The notes beneath the pieces were generated by a model. That model saw only the letters and a program-made list of their open reading frames with translations, did no database searches and was not told the DNA's origin. Below are positions 32,008 through 43,900 of a stretch of DNA of 64,000 nucleotides, piece by piece. Made by a program: the position numbers and the translations under genes. This stretch comes from Gari tellinella (Eukaryota; Mollusca; Bivalvia; Cardiida; Psammobiidae), in the NCBI GenBank assembly GCA_922989275.2, contig OV277871.1, forward strand, positions 4,216,001-4,280,000, given 5' to 3'. Positions within the stretch are counted from its first letter, which is position 1; each line of letters starts with the position of its first letter.

Positions 32008-32208
32008 AAGGGCTGTAATTTCTCCGGATTTTTCCAAAATGTCTTCGGGTTCTTATCCTAGCCGATGGTAGCTTAAAGCAGGTTGAAAGAAAAGCAGAAT
32101 GCACATTAAGGCGCATTCTGCTTTTATTTCATGCTTTAAGTAATCGCGCTTGAAAAATAGAAAATTTGAATTCTTAGGATTTTTCATGATCAAGTTATGG
32201 CAGCCCTG
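32008..32208. mobile_element. F4 element (6-bp TSD) inserted in core A
   Basis: GGGCTGTAATTTCTCCGGA to TATGGCAGCCCTG. Duplication AAACAA at 32002-32007 and 32209-32214. Core B at about 32072-32140. The flanks, read without the insert, give GCAAACAATTTGAATTCTG, which is a core A outer arm. Confidence 0.82.
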
Positions 32209-32299
32209 AAACAATTTGAATTCTGATGAGACGCTGAGAAAGGAGACAACACGTAGTCTTTGGACGGTAGTTAGCTTATAACAGAAAAGAGAATAGTAA

Positions 32300-32335
32300 A
32301 TACTGAAACCTCCTATAGGAGCTTTCTGTATTTGT
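32300..32335. repeat. Core B' remnant
   Basis: GAAACCTCCTATAGGAGCTTTC: the inner part of the F6 palindrome without a shell. Confidence 0.5.
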
Positions 32336-32546
32336 TATGTTTTGCATTAAAGCCGCATTGTGTTTTTGGGAAACCTGCATAAAACGGTTGTTTGGGATCC
32401 CATTAGAACTACATGGGACGTGATTCTTTCATAAAAAGCGGCTTTATCTAAGAAATTCGCTTTTAAATTTTTATTTATAATTTTTTTGTGCTAGCACAAT
32501 TTAAAGAACCTCCTTGTGAATGGAAAGAAGGACAATTCTGTAAATA

Positions 32547-32736
32547 CAGGGCTCCAGATAACGGAAGTATTTCGATTACTAAACTCTTTATTTCTGCTTT
32601 TAAACCCAATGGTGTCATACTCATTAGAATCGTCTCGAAGAGACGGTTTAATCAGTAGTAACACCGTAGCATTCGGTGCTGAAATGAGTGAGAACATGTT
32701 GGATTTGTTCAGTTTATTCCTCTTATCTGGAGCCGG
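32547..32736. mobile_element. F7 element with core C
   Basis: CAGGGCTCCAGATAACGG on the left, CTTATCTGGAGCCGG on the right. The palindrome is ACTCATTAGAATCGTCTCGA with a partly decayed partner. Confidence 0.75.
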
Positions 32737-32754
32737 ATGAAATGAAGAATTTAA

Positions 32755-32941
32755 CCCTTATTCTGCTGCTAAGACACCTGCTTTGACATTGTCGTGTGCA
32801 ATATTTGTTCAGTTTAGATTTATGCATATTTTTGATTAAACAAACCTTAAGACGAGTGTCAAACAGTTTGGATCCAGATGAGACGCCGCGTTACGCGGTG
32901 TCTGTTTTAGAGTCAAACAGTTGCGACCAGTAGGCACAGGA
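32755..32941. mobile_element. F2 element (TTAA) with core A
   Basis: TTAA at 32751-32754 and 32942-32945. Core at about 32860-32925, right arm decayed. Confidence 0.65.
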
Positions 32942-33126
32942 TTAAACTATGAGATAATTATTATTATTATTATTATACCAGATTTATATAGCGCTCTTTT
33001 CACACAGGGATTGTGCGTTCAAAAGCGCTTTACATGAAATAACACTTATGTACCTATAAATCGTGAAAAGACAAAATAACTACAATTAGATCTGAAATAA
33101 AACATGAATAAACATATAAAAGACAG

Positions 33127-33870
33127 TCCCCCAAAACGGCGATCACATTACCCCCATCAATCAGCAATGAACCGACCGGCTAAGTATTGCCGACTGATAT
33201 AAATAATGGTAGAGCGCCCAATGCAGGCCATCGACAAAAACACAAATAACTATAATTAGATCTAAAATAAATAAGAATAAACATACAAAAGACAGCCCCC
33301 AAAACGGCAATCACACTACCCCCATCAATCAGCAATGAACAAACCGGCTAAAGATTGCCGACCAATAGAAATAATAGCAGAGCGCCCAATGCAGGCCATC
33401 TAATGTAACATAACTAGGAATAATAGCATGCGACCATAACTAAAAACTCTATAGAAGATCAATAACATTATTAAAAATGGTGAAAGCTGTCCACGAATTG
33501 TACCACAGACCACGCCAGCTGGTTTCAAAAGAATCAGAGTTGTATCCCTACCATCAAAGATCCACCAGACAGGCATTGGTCAACAGTACAACCCCAGAAC
33601 TAAAAATTAGACCCATAACATATACAGAATGAACACAGCCCTAGGGTAGCAGTCATCTACCCTCTCCACCCCACACCCGCGGGACCTACATGTTCCATGG
33701 CTGAAATTACACCCTTACTTTATAAAACATCAAGATAAGAAGCTGTCCTTGAATTATACCGCAAACCCCAAGCCAGTCGGTTTCAAAGAGATCAGGGGCA
33801 ATCCCTACCATCAAGATCCACCGAACAGGCATGGGCAAACGGTACAATTCCAGAACTCCCATTTAGACCC
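33127..33870 (-). repeat. Duplicated blocks in the LINE 3' UTR
   Basis: About 105 bp starting CCCCCAAAACGGCGATCACA occurs at 33127 and 33296. About 120 bp around CCAGCTGGTTTCAAAAG / CCAGTCGGTTTCAAAG occurs near 33485 and 33745. Confidence 0.7.
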
Positions 33871-33929
33871 ACAATATCTACAGCAAGAACATGGCCCGGA
33901 GGTAGCAGTCATCCATTTCCTAATGTGTT

Positions 33930-35818
33930 CTAATAATAAATATTAAAGAAGTGTGTTTTCAGACGTTTTTTGAAGACTGCAACTGAGCTCGCATCTCTGA
34001 TGTCTGATGGTAGAGAGTTCCAGAGCTTTGGGGCTGCATGCATGAAACTTCTATCTCCAAACTTCACTAAACGACTTCTCGGCACAACCAGCGATACTGA
34101 TTTACTCGCAGACCGCAACTCTCTTCGAGGTCTATACACGTCCAGCATACTAACAATGTACCTTGGAGAATCATTGCACATGGCTTTGTATGTGAGTGTC
34201 AGAATTTTGAATTCAACTCTGTGTTGAACTGGAAGTCAGTGAAGCTCCTTCAAGACTGGAGTGATGTGATTGTACCGAGGAGTCCTGGTAATGATGCGGG
34301 CTGCTGTATTTTTGCACACGCTGTAGTTTTCGTAGTGAGTTTTGGGGAATCCCATATAGCAGTGAGTTGCAGTAGTCAATTTTTGATGTGACCAGAGAAT
34401 TGACCAAAGTCTTTGTAGCTTCTGGAGAAAGGTACTGTCTAATATGACCTATTTGCCGCAGCTGTGCGTAGCTAGACCTGCACACAGTGTTGATGTGCTG
34501 TGTCATATCCATTTGGGAATCAAATCTAGCACCAAGGTTGTTCACCCATAATGACGGTTTGATTTTAGAGTTTCCCACTTGAACATGAAAATCTCCGGGA
34601 ACGTTAACCTTTTTTGAATGAAACAGTATGACCTCAGTTTTGTCAGTGTTCAGCTTTAACATATTCTGGTGCATCCATGAGACTATGTCTTTTAGACATC
34701 CTTCGACTTTTGAAAGGGCTTCTTGTTGACTAGATGTGTCTTTAGGCTTAAATGACAAGTATAACTGTGAATCATCTGCATAGAAATGATGATCCAGATC
34801 ATGATTTCTGCAAATTGAGCCGACAGGTTTTGTGTACATGATGTAGTTTTTGGGTCCCAAGACTGAGCCCTGTGGCACACTATATTTCATTTGAACTGGG
34901 GCAGATAATTCTCCATCTACTGCGACTGTTTGGTAACGGTCATTCATGTATGAGGTCATCCACTTAAGTGGGTTTCCAATGATTTTGAAGTCTTTTTCAA
35001 AGCGATTGAGTAATGTTTCATGATCAATTGTGTCGAATGCGGCTGATAGGTCAAGCATCACCAGAATTGTGATTTCATTTTCATCAAGATATTGCAAGAT
35101 GTCATTTTGAACTTTAACAAGAGCAGTTTCTGTAGAGTGATGCTTACGATATGCTGACTGATGCTGTTCATGCAGATTGTTTGTGGCCAAATGGGACTCA
35201 ATGCGTCTGTCTACAACTTTTTCTAATACTTTGGAGAGAAATGGCAAATTTGATACAGGCCTGTAGTTCTTAAGATCATTTGTATCGAGATCAGGTTTCT
35301 TCAAAAGAGGTCTTACATGCGACTTTTTGAATTCTTTTGGAACATACGCAGATTCCAGCGAAGAGTTCACACTTTTTGTTAATGACGGTAGGAGCTCGCA
35401 AAGGCATACCTTTAAGAGCCATGTAGGTATTGGGTCGAGTTCACAGGACTTACATGGGGATGCCTTGACAATCTCCCCGATTTCTGCTGCTGTAGCAGTG
35501 TCAAAACTTTCTAAATAGCTCATAGAATTCAACGTTTCTGTGATGACTGGGGTGCATGCCGCTGATTCAGAGGCAATGCCTGTTCGTATTTTGTTACTTT
35601 TTTCAATGAAAAAGTCGCTGAAATCATGCGCAAGTTGTTTTGAGGACAAATTTTTCGGCAGTGCAATTTCACTGTTTGCACCAAGGAGATGCTTAGTGAC
35701 TTTAAAAAGATTCTTCGAGTCCCGTTGACAGGATTCTACTTTTTCTGTGTAAAAATTAACCTTTGTCTTTGCTAACAATTTGTTTTCTTTAGCACACTGG
35801 TCTCGATACAGATAAGGT
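33930..35818 (-). pseudogene. LINE reverse transcriptase ORF, frameshifted
   Basis: The main frame starts at 35778 (521 residues) and holds the RT palm and fingers: LKNYRPVSNLPFLSKVLEK, then VMLDLSAAFDTIDHE, then VPQGSVLGP, and the catalytic YADD at about residues 333-336. Near 34310 an extra A in a run of A (KLQRVQ) shifts the frame. A TGA then replaces the Trp of a conserved LHWLP motif. The true C-terminus continues in the other frame at 34181-33930 (FGDRSFMHAAPKLWNSLP). The upstream endonuclease is absent. A dead copy. Confidence 0.88.
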
Positions 35819-35864
35819 CCCCACGTGTAAATAATTAATCACGGTGGTAAGCGTGTACAATCCA

Positions 35865-37965
35865 ATACGGGGGATCTTGCTGAAAATGACTGTTTCAGCC
35901 TTGTCTTCTCTCTAACTCAACCACCTATTTTTGGATCTTCACCAAACTTGCTATAAATGTTTATTAGTATAGAATCTAGCTCAATTTTGATAACTATTAA
36001 AGTCGCATGAGGCATGTCTGAGTTATTGCCCTTGATTAATTAAAAAAAATGACTGTTTCAGCCTTTTCTGCTCTCTAACACAAACACTTTTTATTGGATC
36101 TTCACCAAACTTGCTGGCATTGTGTATTTGTTTTAAATATAGATCAAGACAAAAATCGAATACAGCTGACTGAAAATCCTTCAAGAGGTAAAGGAGGTAT
36201 GGAGTAGTCATTTATTACTTTACTTATTACCAACACGGCCAAGATGAAGCACATGCAACTATTGACCAAATAGTTGGTTTAAATAGAATAAAAACAGTTC
36301 CTGTTACAGAGTTGACAGGGCTAAAATAAGGATGAAATAGCAAATTTTTAATAATTGAAGAACCGTAACTCCAACATGCCTTCGGCGATTTGGGTATTCA
36401 TAGAACTGGACTAAGTTTTTATCCAATATTATTTTCAGCAAATTTGGAGAAGATCCAATTAAAACCGCTTGAGTCAGAAAGCTGACAAGCCTGAAGTATG
36501 CAATCTATAATCATTCAAGGGCAATAACTTCAACATGCCTTGTGCGATTTTGGTAGTTAAGATTATGAACTTGATTTTATATTAATAAACATTTTCAACA
36601 AGTTTGGTGAAAATCACAAAAAAGTTATTTGTGTTAGAGAGCAAAAAATGGTGAAACAAGTATTTCTAAATACATAAAGGACAATAACTCAGACATGCCT
36701 TATGCGATTTAAGTAATAATCAAACTGAACCTAGATTTTGTATAAATAAAGAATTTCAGCAAGGTTTTGTTAAGATCCGAAAAGAAATGTTTGTGATAGA
36801 GAGCAAAAAATGCTGAAACATTAATTTTTAATAACTAAAGGGCAAAAAACTCAGACATGCCTTATGCGATATAAGTACTATTCGAACTGGAGATATGTTT
36901 TATATTTATAAACATGTTCAGCAAGTTTGGTGAATATCCGATAAAAACTGTATGTGTTAGAGTGCAAAAAACCCCTGAAACAGTCATATTTTAATAATTA
37001 AAGGACAATAACTCAGATATACATTATGCGATTTTAGTAATATTCAAACTTAACCTTGATTTTATATTAATAAACATTTTCAGCAAATTGGGTGAAAATC
37101 AATAAAAAGCATTTATGAAAGAGAGCAAAAAATGGTGAAACAGTCCTTTTTAATACATTAAGGGCAATAACTCAGACAATCATTATGGGATGTTAGTAAC
37201 AATCAAACTGACCCTAGATTTTATATAAATAAAAAATTTCAGCAAGTTTGTAGAAGATCCGATGAAAACTCTTTGTGTTAGAGAGCAAAAAAGGCTGAAA
37301 CAGTCATTTCTAATAATTCAAGAGCAATTACTCTGACATTCCTTATGCGATTTTACTAGTATTCAAATTTAACTATGATTTAATATCAATGAAAATTTTC
37401 AGCAAGCTTGGTGAAAACTCAATAAAAAGAATTTGTGTTAGAGATAAAAACTGGCTGAAAACAGTCATTTTAATACATAAAGGGCAAAAAAAACTTAGAT
37501 ATGCCTCATACGATTTTAGTAGTTATCAAACTAAACCTAGATTTTATACTAATGAACATTTTCAGCAAGTTTTGTGAAGATCCAATAAATGTATTTGTGA
37601 AAGAGAGCAATAATTGCTGAATCACTCATTTTTAATACAAAAATGGCAAAAACGCAAACATGCCACATGCGATTTTAGTAGTAATCAAACTAGACCAAGA
37701 TTTTATAATGATAAACAATTTCAGTAAGTTTGGTGAAGATCAACAAAAAATGCTTGTTTTAGAGAGCAAAAAATGCTGAAACAGTCAACTTTTAATACAT
37801 AAAGGGCAAAACGTCTTACATGCCTTATTCGATTTAAGTAGAAATTTAACTGTACCTAGATTTTATATAAAAGAACATTTAATGCAAGTTTGGTGAAGAT
37901 CCGATAAAAACTCGTTGTGTTAGAGAGCAAAAAGGGATGAAACACCGTTGTGACGAAATGTGACT
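35865..37965. repeat. Satellite array with a period of about 160 bp, internally inverted
   Basis: About ten head-to-tail units at 36340-37965. The marker CAGCAAGTTTGGTGAAGAT occurs at about 36435, 36597, 36755, 36918, 37081, 37240, 37400, 37562, 37722 and 37882. Two units at 35870-36200 are inverted (GGATCTTCACCAAACTTGCT). Units differ by many substitutions. The length matches the ancient bivalve satellite BIV160, but I cannot verify sequence identity. No coding potential. Confidence 0.85.
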
Positions 37966-38595
37966 CATTTTATAGCAATCGTTCGCACCCGGTGATATTG
38001 AACCCAGCTGTTCCACGTGCCACTAATCCGTGTGGTAATATTTATGTCAGACGATCTACTTTCGGTTTGTTATAGTTTTAAATCGCTTTTTTTCATAGAT
38101 CAGGTTGGCCCATTAGAATGTTCAAGCATTATTATTAACCGTTATTGTATTTTGCACATTAAAAAAAGGTCTGAAAACACAATGGGACTTTAAGGATGTA
38201 TGACACTCAAAGCAAAAAATTCATTTTTTACAATTTTTCTATCATGCTAGTTTTAGAAGAATTTATGATAAATGAATATGAATAAATAAAAATCCTATAC
38301 TGATGTACATATTATTTTTGCACTACTGCTATTTGGAGACAGTAATAAAGTTGTGACCGAATCAATTTGGGATAGAAACGGTCCAGGCTGATATGAGGTC
38401 GGTGTTTTCCGGTCTATGAAAACGAAACAATCAATTCGTAAAAGCCGCAATTGGTACATTTATACCACGAATGGGATATAAATGAGTTGTGAGACAGTTT
38501 CTAATTCTTACTTTGAAAGAACCGTAAAATTCATTTTCAAACGTCATCAGCTTGCAACACTGCTTGCATATACAATGTATCCCATATATCAGATC
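37966..38595. other. No recognised gene
   Basis: Upstream of the multicopper oxidase. CCACGTG...GTGGTAAT near 38015-38035 resembles CCACGTG...GGTGGTAA near 35822-35852 on the other side of the satellite, possibly a flanking repeat. A promoter or 5' UTR exon could lie here but none is visible. Confidence 0.35.
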
Positions 38596-38599
38596 TATA

Positions 38600-38871
38600 G
38601 ACAGTTATTCTTTCCAATTAAACGCTTTTTCGCTAAAAGCCTACTATTATTATCCCATTGCAAACAGTTTGAAGCATGATGAGACGCCGGGTAACCCGGC
38701 GTCTCATCAGGTACCGAACTGTTTGCCACTCAGATTAAAAACAATAATTAACTGCCACTAAAATTCAAATGAACGCTAAAAAATGTCAAAAACATGTTGT
38801 TTTTTCTACATTAATGCGTTTTCGTTTTCGTACGCGTTTAAATACGAAAGAATAACGTATTCTCCACAGAG
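38600..38871. mobile_element. F1 element with core A
   Basis: The worn left end ACAGTTATTCTTTCC and right end ACGTATTCTCCACAG enclose core A at 38660-38726. In the core, GAGACGCC/GGCGTCTC replaces CAGACGCC in both arms. Ends 107 bp before the oxidase coding exon. Confidence 0.72.
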
Positions 38872-38978
38872 TAATAACTGTAATACATCCGTAAAGTGTC
38901 ATCTTTAAAACTCGCGTTGCTTCCCATATATTGGCTGTTTAATACAATTTTGATTGTCTTTTGATATTTCGATTTCAG

Positions 38979-40950
38979 ATGATGATTCTGAGAGCCATGC
39001 TATATCAACTGTTACTGATAGCAGCATTTGTTGCCATGGTTACGAGTGAGTGTTCCATGGCAGACGATGAGTGTGTCTTCTATCTCCATATCGAAAACAA
39101 ACTGACCATGATGGACTATAAAACTCTTGTCTTTCCAGAAGATGGCAAACTTTACAAGTATGACGTCACCAACGTCTCTGCAGCAGATCCGGTTCCGCCG
39201 GAAAATGTCATTATCGCAGACGGTTGGACAACCTCCCGCTTAGTCACTGTGGCGAATAATTCCATGCCTGGGCCGGATATAATTGTGTATGAAGGACAAA
39301 CAGTAACTGTTCATGTTAAGAATGGACTCCACAGTGAAGCTATAACAATTCATTGGCACGGACTCCATCAGCCGGGAACTCCCTGGATGGACGGTGTACC
39401 ATGGGTGACCCAGTGTCCCATTCACCCGGGACAGACCTTCACGTATAGATTTAAGGCGACACCGAAAGGGACTTTCTGGTGGCACTCACACGTGGGATCA
39501 CAAAGATCTATGGGCCTTGCTGGGGCTTTTATTATTCGTGAAAAGAAACAAACGACAACTGAAGAACACATACTGCAAATAACGGACTGGAATCATGACG
39601 TGGACTCAACTATTGACCACATGAGAATGTTGTATGGACTCTACGAAAACGGTAAAAAATGGGGCGGAGCTAAAGCTCTTGATGGAAGTTTCTTCAGTAT
39701 TTTCAGAATTCAGTCCGGGCTGATAAACGGACGAGGGCGATACTACAACGAGGACAGTGGTGGAATGAGCAATATGGCACCGCTTACAGTGTTTGAAGTA
39801 CAGAAAGGGAATAAATACAGATTTCGTGTTATTGGAACTGGGGCTCTTTTTCCCTTCCGCATTTCAGTTGACAATCACATGTTGACCGTGATAGCTTCCG
39901 ATGGCTATGACCTTGAACCGGTCACGGCCGAATCTTTTATTATTAATCCCGGTGAACGTTTTGATTTTGAGATAACAGCCGACCAGACAGTAGATAATTA
40001 TTGGATTAGAGGTATAACACCAGAGATGGGCAACTATCACAGTACAGAAGCTATCTTGCGTTATAAAGGATCTCCAGACGAAGACCCAACAAGCTCTAGA
40101 CAAAACTGTACGTCATCTCATCCATGTCTAGTACTTAACTGTCCGTTTACTTATTATCCTGAACCATATACAACCTGTCAAACATTTGATCAACTCAAAT
40201 CAGCCGTTACCAATGATCCTGCCCCGCCATACATGGCCGGAAAGTTCCAAGAGTACTTTTTGAATTTTGCGTTTCCGGGAATAAAATCGTATCCCGGAAG
40301 TGTGAACGGACGCACTTTCGATACCCCGGATGTTAACCCACTGACACAGCCAACAGAATGGTATTCACCGTGTGAAGCACCTGCTTGTGGTGATCACAAA
40401 CACTGCAAGTGTACTTTTGCTGTAAAGATCGGCCACAATGACACTGTCCAAATGGTGTTCCTGAATATGGGGAGGGGTAAAGGTTGGTCACATCCGATAC
40501 ACATGCATGGTCACTCGTTCTATGTCGTCAAGATGGGATATGGAAACTACAACGAAACTACTGGAGAAATCGGCGATGACAACTATGACGTTGATTGCCG
40601 AGGACACCCGGACAAGAAACAGACTTTCTGCAACGACGCCACCTGGACGAATAGGTCATGGTTGAATGGAAATGTTCCGGACATGGAATTACAGCGACCA
40701 CCGCGGAAGGATACAATTATAGTTCCTACTGGCGGCTACGCGGTTGTACGTATTCGAGCGAACAACCCGGGTATATGGAACATGCACTGTCACATTGAGC
40801 TGCATAATATAGACGGTATGCAGATGCTGATTAACGAGTCGTTTACGGAGATTCCCGAAGCACCCGAATGGTTTCCAAAATGCCACTCCTATCCACCGAA
40901 GATGCCTCCTGTTAAAATAGATGACAATATGATGTCTACCACACCTTCCT
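38979..40950 (+). CDS. Multicopper oxidase coding exon 1
   Basis: The ATG lies directly after the acceptor TTTCGATTTCAG (38978), so a 5' UTR exon is expected upstream. The donor TCCT|GTAAGT is at 40951, phase 1. If unspliced, the frame adds only Cys-Lys and stops at TAA, giving a soluble form of 659 residues. The open frame extends to a TTG at 38961, but that lies within the splice acceptor. Confidence 0.93.
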
Positions 40951-43900
40951 GTAAGTAAATACATGAACTAGTTATGCCAAGTGGATTCTTCCATGGTTAT
41001 ATATTGGATTTTTAGGTTCGGTATTATGGCCGAAACCTTCTAAATGGTTAACGGGAGATTTCATTTATAAGGAAAAACCATACAGCCGACACAATAATCA
41101 TGACCCAAACTAACACATCACACCCATACAGGTTCACAAGGACATGTTTTGCCAAATACTACAATACTTTTCCTTTTCAGTTTTAAAACATGCTATTCAA
41201 ATTCAGTATGCAGCACAACTTTCTATTCAAACTTTACATTCATATCAGTTGAAATACATTGTAAAAAAAATCATAATATCTCCAGCAATGTACTTTTCAC
41301 AACACATGTCTTTTGCCAATATCTAGCTGTGCGATATCTAACACAGTCCTGGTCTGTGTTAAATCCCTCTCAGCTGATACACCTTATCAGTTGTTGTCGC
41401 AATAACACTCCCAGTCATAGTTCCACAAGGGCATGCGTCAGCATTTAAAACATAGTCTTTTAGTCTTACAGGTTAATTTCTCGCACGCACTGGTCTAGAA
41501 TAAGGTTAACAAAGGCAACATGGCCGTTCTATAAAAAACTAGCATGCCTGTCCAAAACTTTCAGTACTGTCAGTACTTTGTTTCATTTTCGTTTTGTTTT
41601 TATACAGAAATCAGCAAACAGTGTAGACTCTGATCAGACGCCGCATTATGCGTCGTCTGATCAGAGTCTACACTGTTTGCCAATGCCTTCTTCATAGGAC
41701 CGTGGGCACAAATGGGTAATCTGGTTACAGTCACAGTTTATCCTCGGATGCTATCCACAACATAAAAATACATCATAGTTTTAAAATCCAATGTTGTAAG
41801 TATATTTAAAATCACAACAAAATAGATCTACAGTTTTCTGACCTGAATTAAAATGTCAATGTTTGACCACCGATTCCTTTAAACTGGGTCTTAATAAGTG
41901 GCCATCTATTGTTTCCCAAACATTTAACACGCCTAGATATAGCCTTTAAAACGAGTCATTAAAGTGACTCAAATTGGGCGCTACCACTGTACAGAGTTCC
42001 CCCGTTTAGCGGGTTGCCAGTTAGACAGCATATAAACCTTTAAAGTAGCTGTTTCTCTCTCTCTCTCTTTGTCTATGTCGGTCTGTCTGTCTGCCTGCCC
42101 ATCTCTCTGTATTTTTCTTTCTCTCTCTCTCTCTCTGGCTCTTTCTCTGTATGTCGCTGTGTCTATATGTGTGTCTTTATCTCTCTCTCTCTCTCTCTTC
42201 CTCTCTCTCTTTGTCTCTGCCTTTCTCTGTTTGACACCTTTCTGATATTTTCCACCAGATTATAAGTATCATCGATTCATTCATCAATTATATGGTCGCT
42301 ATTAAACGATATATCTTTGGTAATATAGTACATGTGTATTGTAAAGGAAGTAGGTACAGTTCACCCTTTCTACAACGACACCCAATGGGAGACACTGATT
42401 GTGTACGTTGTTCGGAGGAAGTCATAAAAGAGAGGGAAAATTGCTAACATTTGCAAACAGCTTGAATCCAGATCAGACGCCGCGTAACGCGGCGTCTGAT
42501 CTGGATTCAAGCTATTTGTCACTCGTCATTATGTTTATTTTCTGTTAAAATGGCCATTGTGCGACTTTAAGAAAAACAAACGACACTTTTAAGGGTGTAT
42601 CAATGTCATGAATTTGGGAACTTTTCAAAGTATATGAAAACACTCTATGATGGTTTTGTATTGAAGAGCTATTTAAGATGAATGAACAAATAGAAAAAGT
42701 GTACATTTTGGTGATCAACAGTTGGCTCTACGGCCATGTAAAAATTACCCCACCCACGTCCTCTTATTTTGTCCTTTTCAAACAGCCCGCTTCAATAAAA
42801 CCCATTTAAAATGAAAACAAATATTTGGTTTTGTGTTATTTATTTCCTGTCTATGGTAGTATTTCTTCATACAAAAACTAATTTAAGAAAAAAAAGGCAC
42901 CAAATGTGAAATTTATAAAGCTCTAAATATCATCGGTATGGTAATTTTTTGTAAATTTTGTAAGGGGCGATAACTCTTTTTACTTTAATAACTCAACATT
43001 TTCAACACTGACCTTTCAATTTCTTTTCATATTTTGAACTGCCTTAGTATGGGCTTTCATCTGGTAGAATATAAGAAAAAGTTTAATACTAGAACTATTT
43101 CATTTTCAAACATTTTTACTTTTTTTCATAATAAAATCATGCCCTATATAAAGCATATTTTTGATATTCAAGGATCCATATTGTTCAAACCTGGTGCCTG
43201 CTTTGTCTAAATTTGGTTTATATATGTGAACATACCACCATAGACATGAAATAAATAAAGAAAACCCAAATTAACATTTTTGTTTTGTTTTGAAATAGAT
43301 TTTACTGAAGCTTGTACTCTGAATTGGTAAAATTTGAAGAAAAAAAATCCAAATTTGACATACCTTTTTCAAATCGCTGTAGCTCAAAAAAAAGGACACC
43401 ACCATATATATTTTTTTCATTTTTTCATTCATCATAAATAGCTCTTCCAAAAAAAACAATGATAGAAAAAAAGTTTAATACTTTGAAAAAATGGCTCATA
43501 ACATTGATACACCCTTAAGCAGACGATATTGATGCCGTGAAAAGGTTGGAAAAAATTGCCTTGTTAAGGGATCAGCGGCAAGCGTTGTTGTAAGGAGGGA
43601 ATCGTTGCTCAGAGGGCCGTTGTAGGGAAGGAGCGCTGTATAAGCACGTTATATGCCCAATAAAATCCTTTTGGTACGGTGCATATACCAAACTGTCTGT
43701 ACATGTACATCGACTAATGTCTTTTTACTATAAATAGATGGGACAAGTCACTCGACCATAGCATGTAGACAAATAGCGAGTGAATTTTATTTTGGAAGGC
43801 AAAGGGAGGTAACTACGTCAGAACGAAAATGTCATAATTTTTGTTATTACTTTCCTTACATAGTCGTAAATATTGATAACAATGGTACATGTAAAACAAT

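Larger units (their letters stand above)
32957..35820 (-). mobile_element. CR1/L2-like LINE, 5'-truncated, with (ATT)n tail
   Basis: Minus-strand non-LTR retrotransposon: RT coding region 35818-33935, about 1 kb of 3' UTR, then an (ATT)n tail at 32958-32978. The sequence next to the tail (TTTATATAGCGCTCTTTTC...AAAGCGCTTTACA) is of the kind found at the 3' end of many aquatic LINEs and their SINEs. The 3' UTR carries two internal duplications. Confidence 0.8.

Noticed and set aside
33930..35778. Active retrotransposon
   Set aside because: A frameshift, a premature stop and loss of the 5' part including the endonuclease.
38961..38978. TTG start extending the oxidase frame by six codons
   Set aside because: These bases are the pyrimidine tract and AG of a splice acceptor; the ATG at 38979 follows at once.
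42593..43514. Transposase gene inside P1
   Set aside because: No frame longer than about 60 codons and no recognisable domain.
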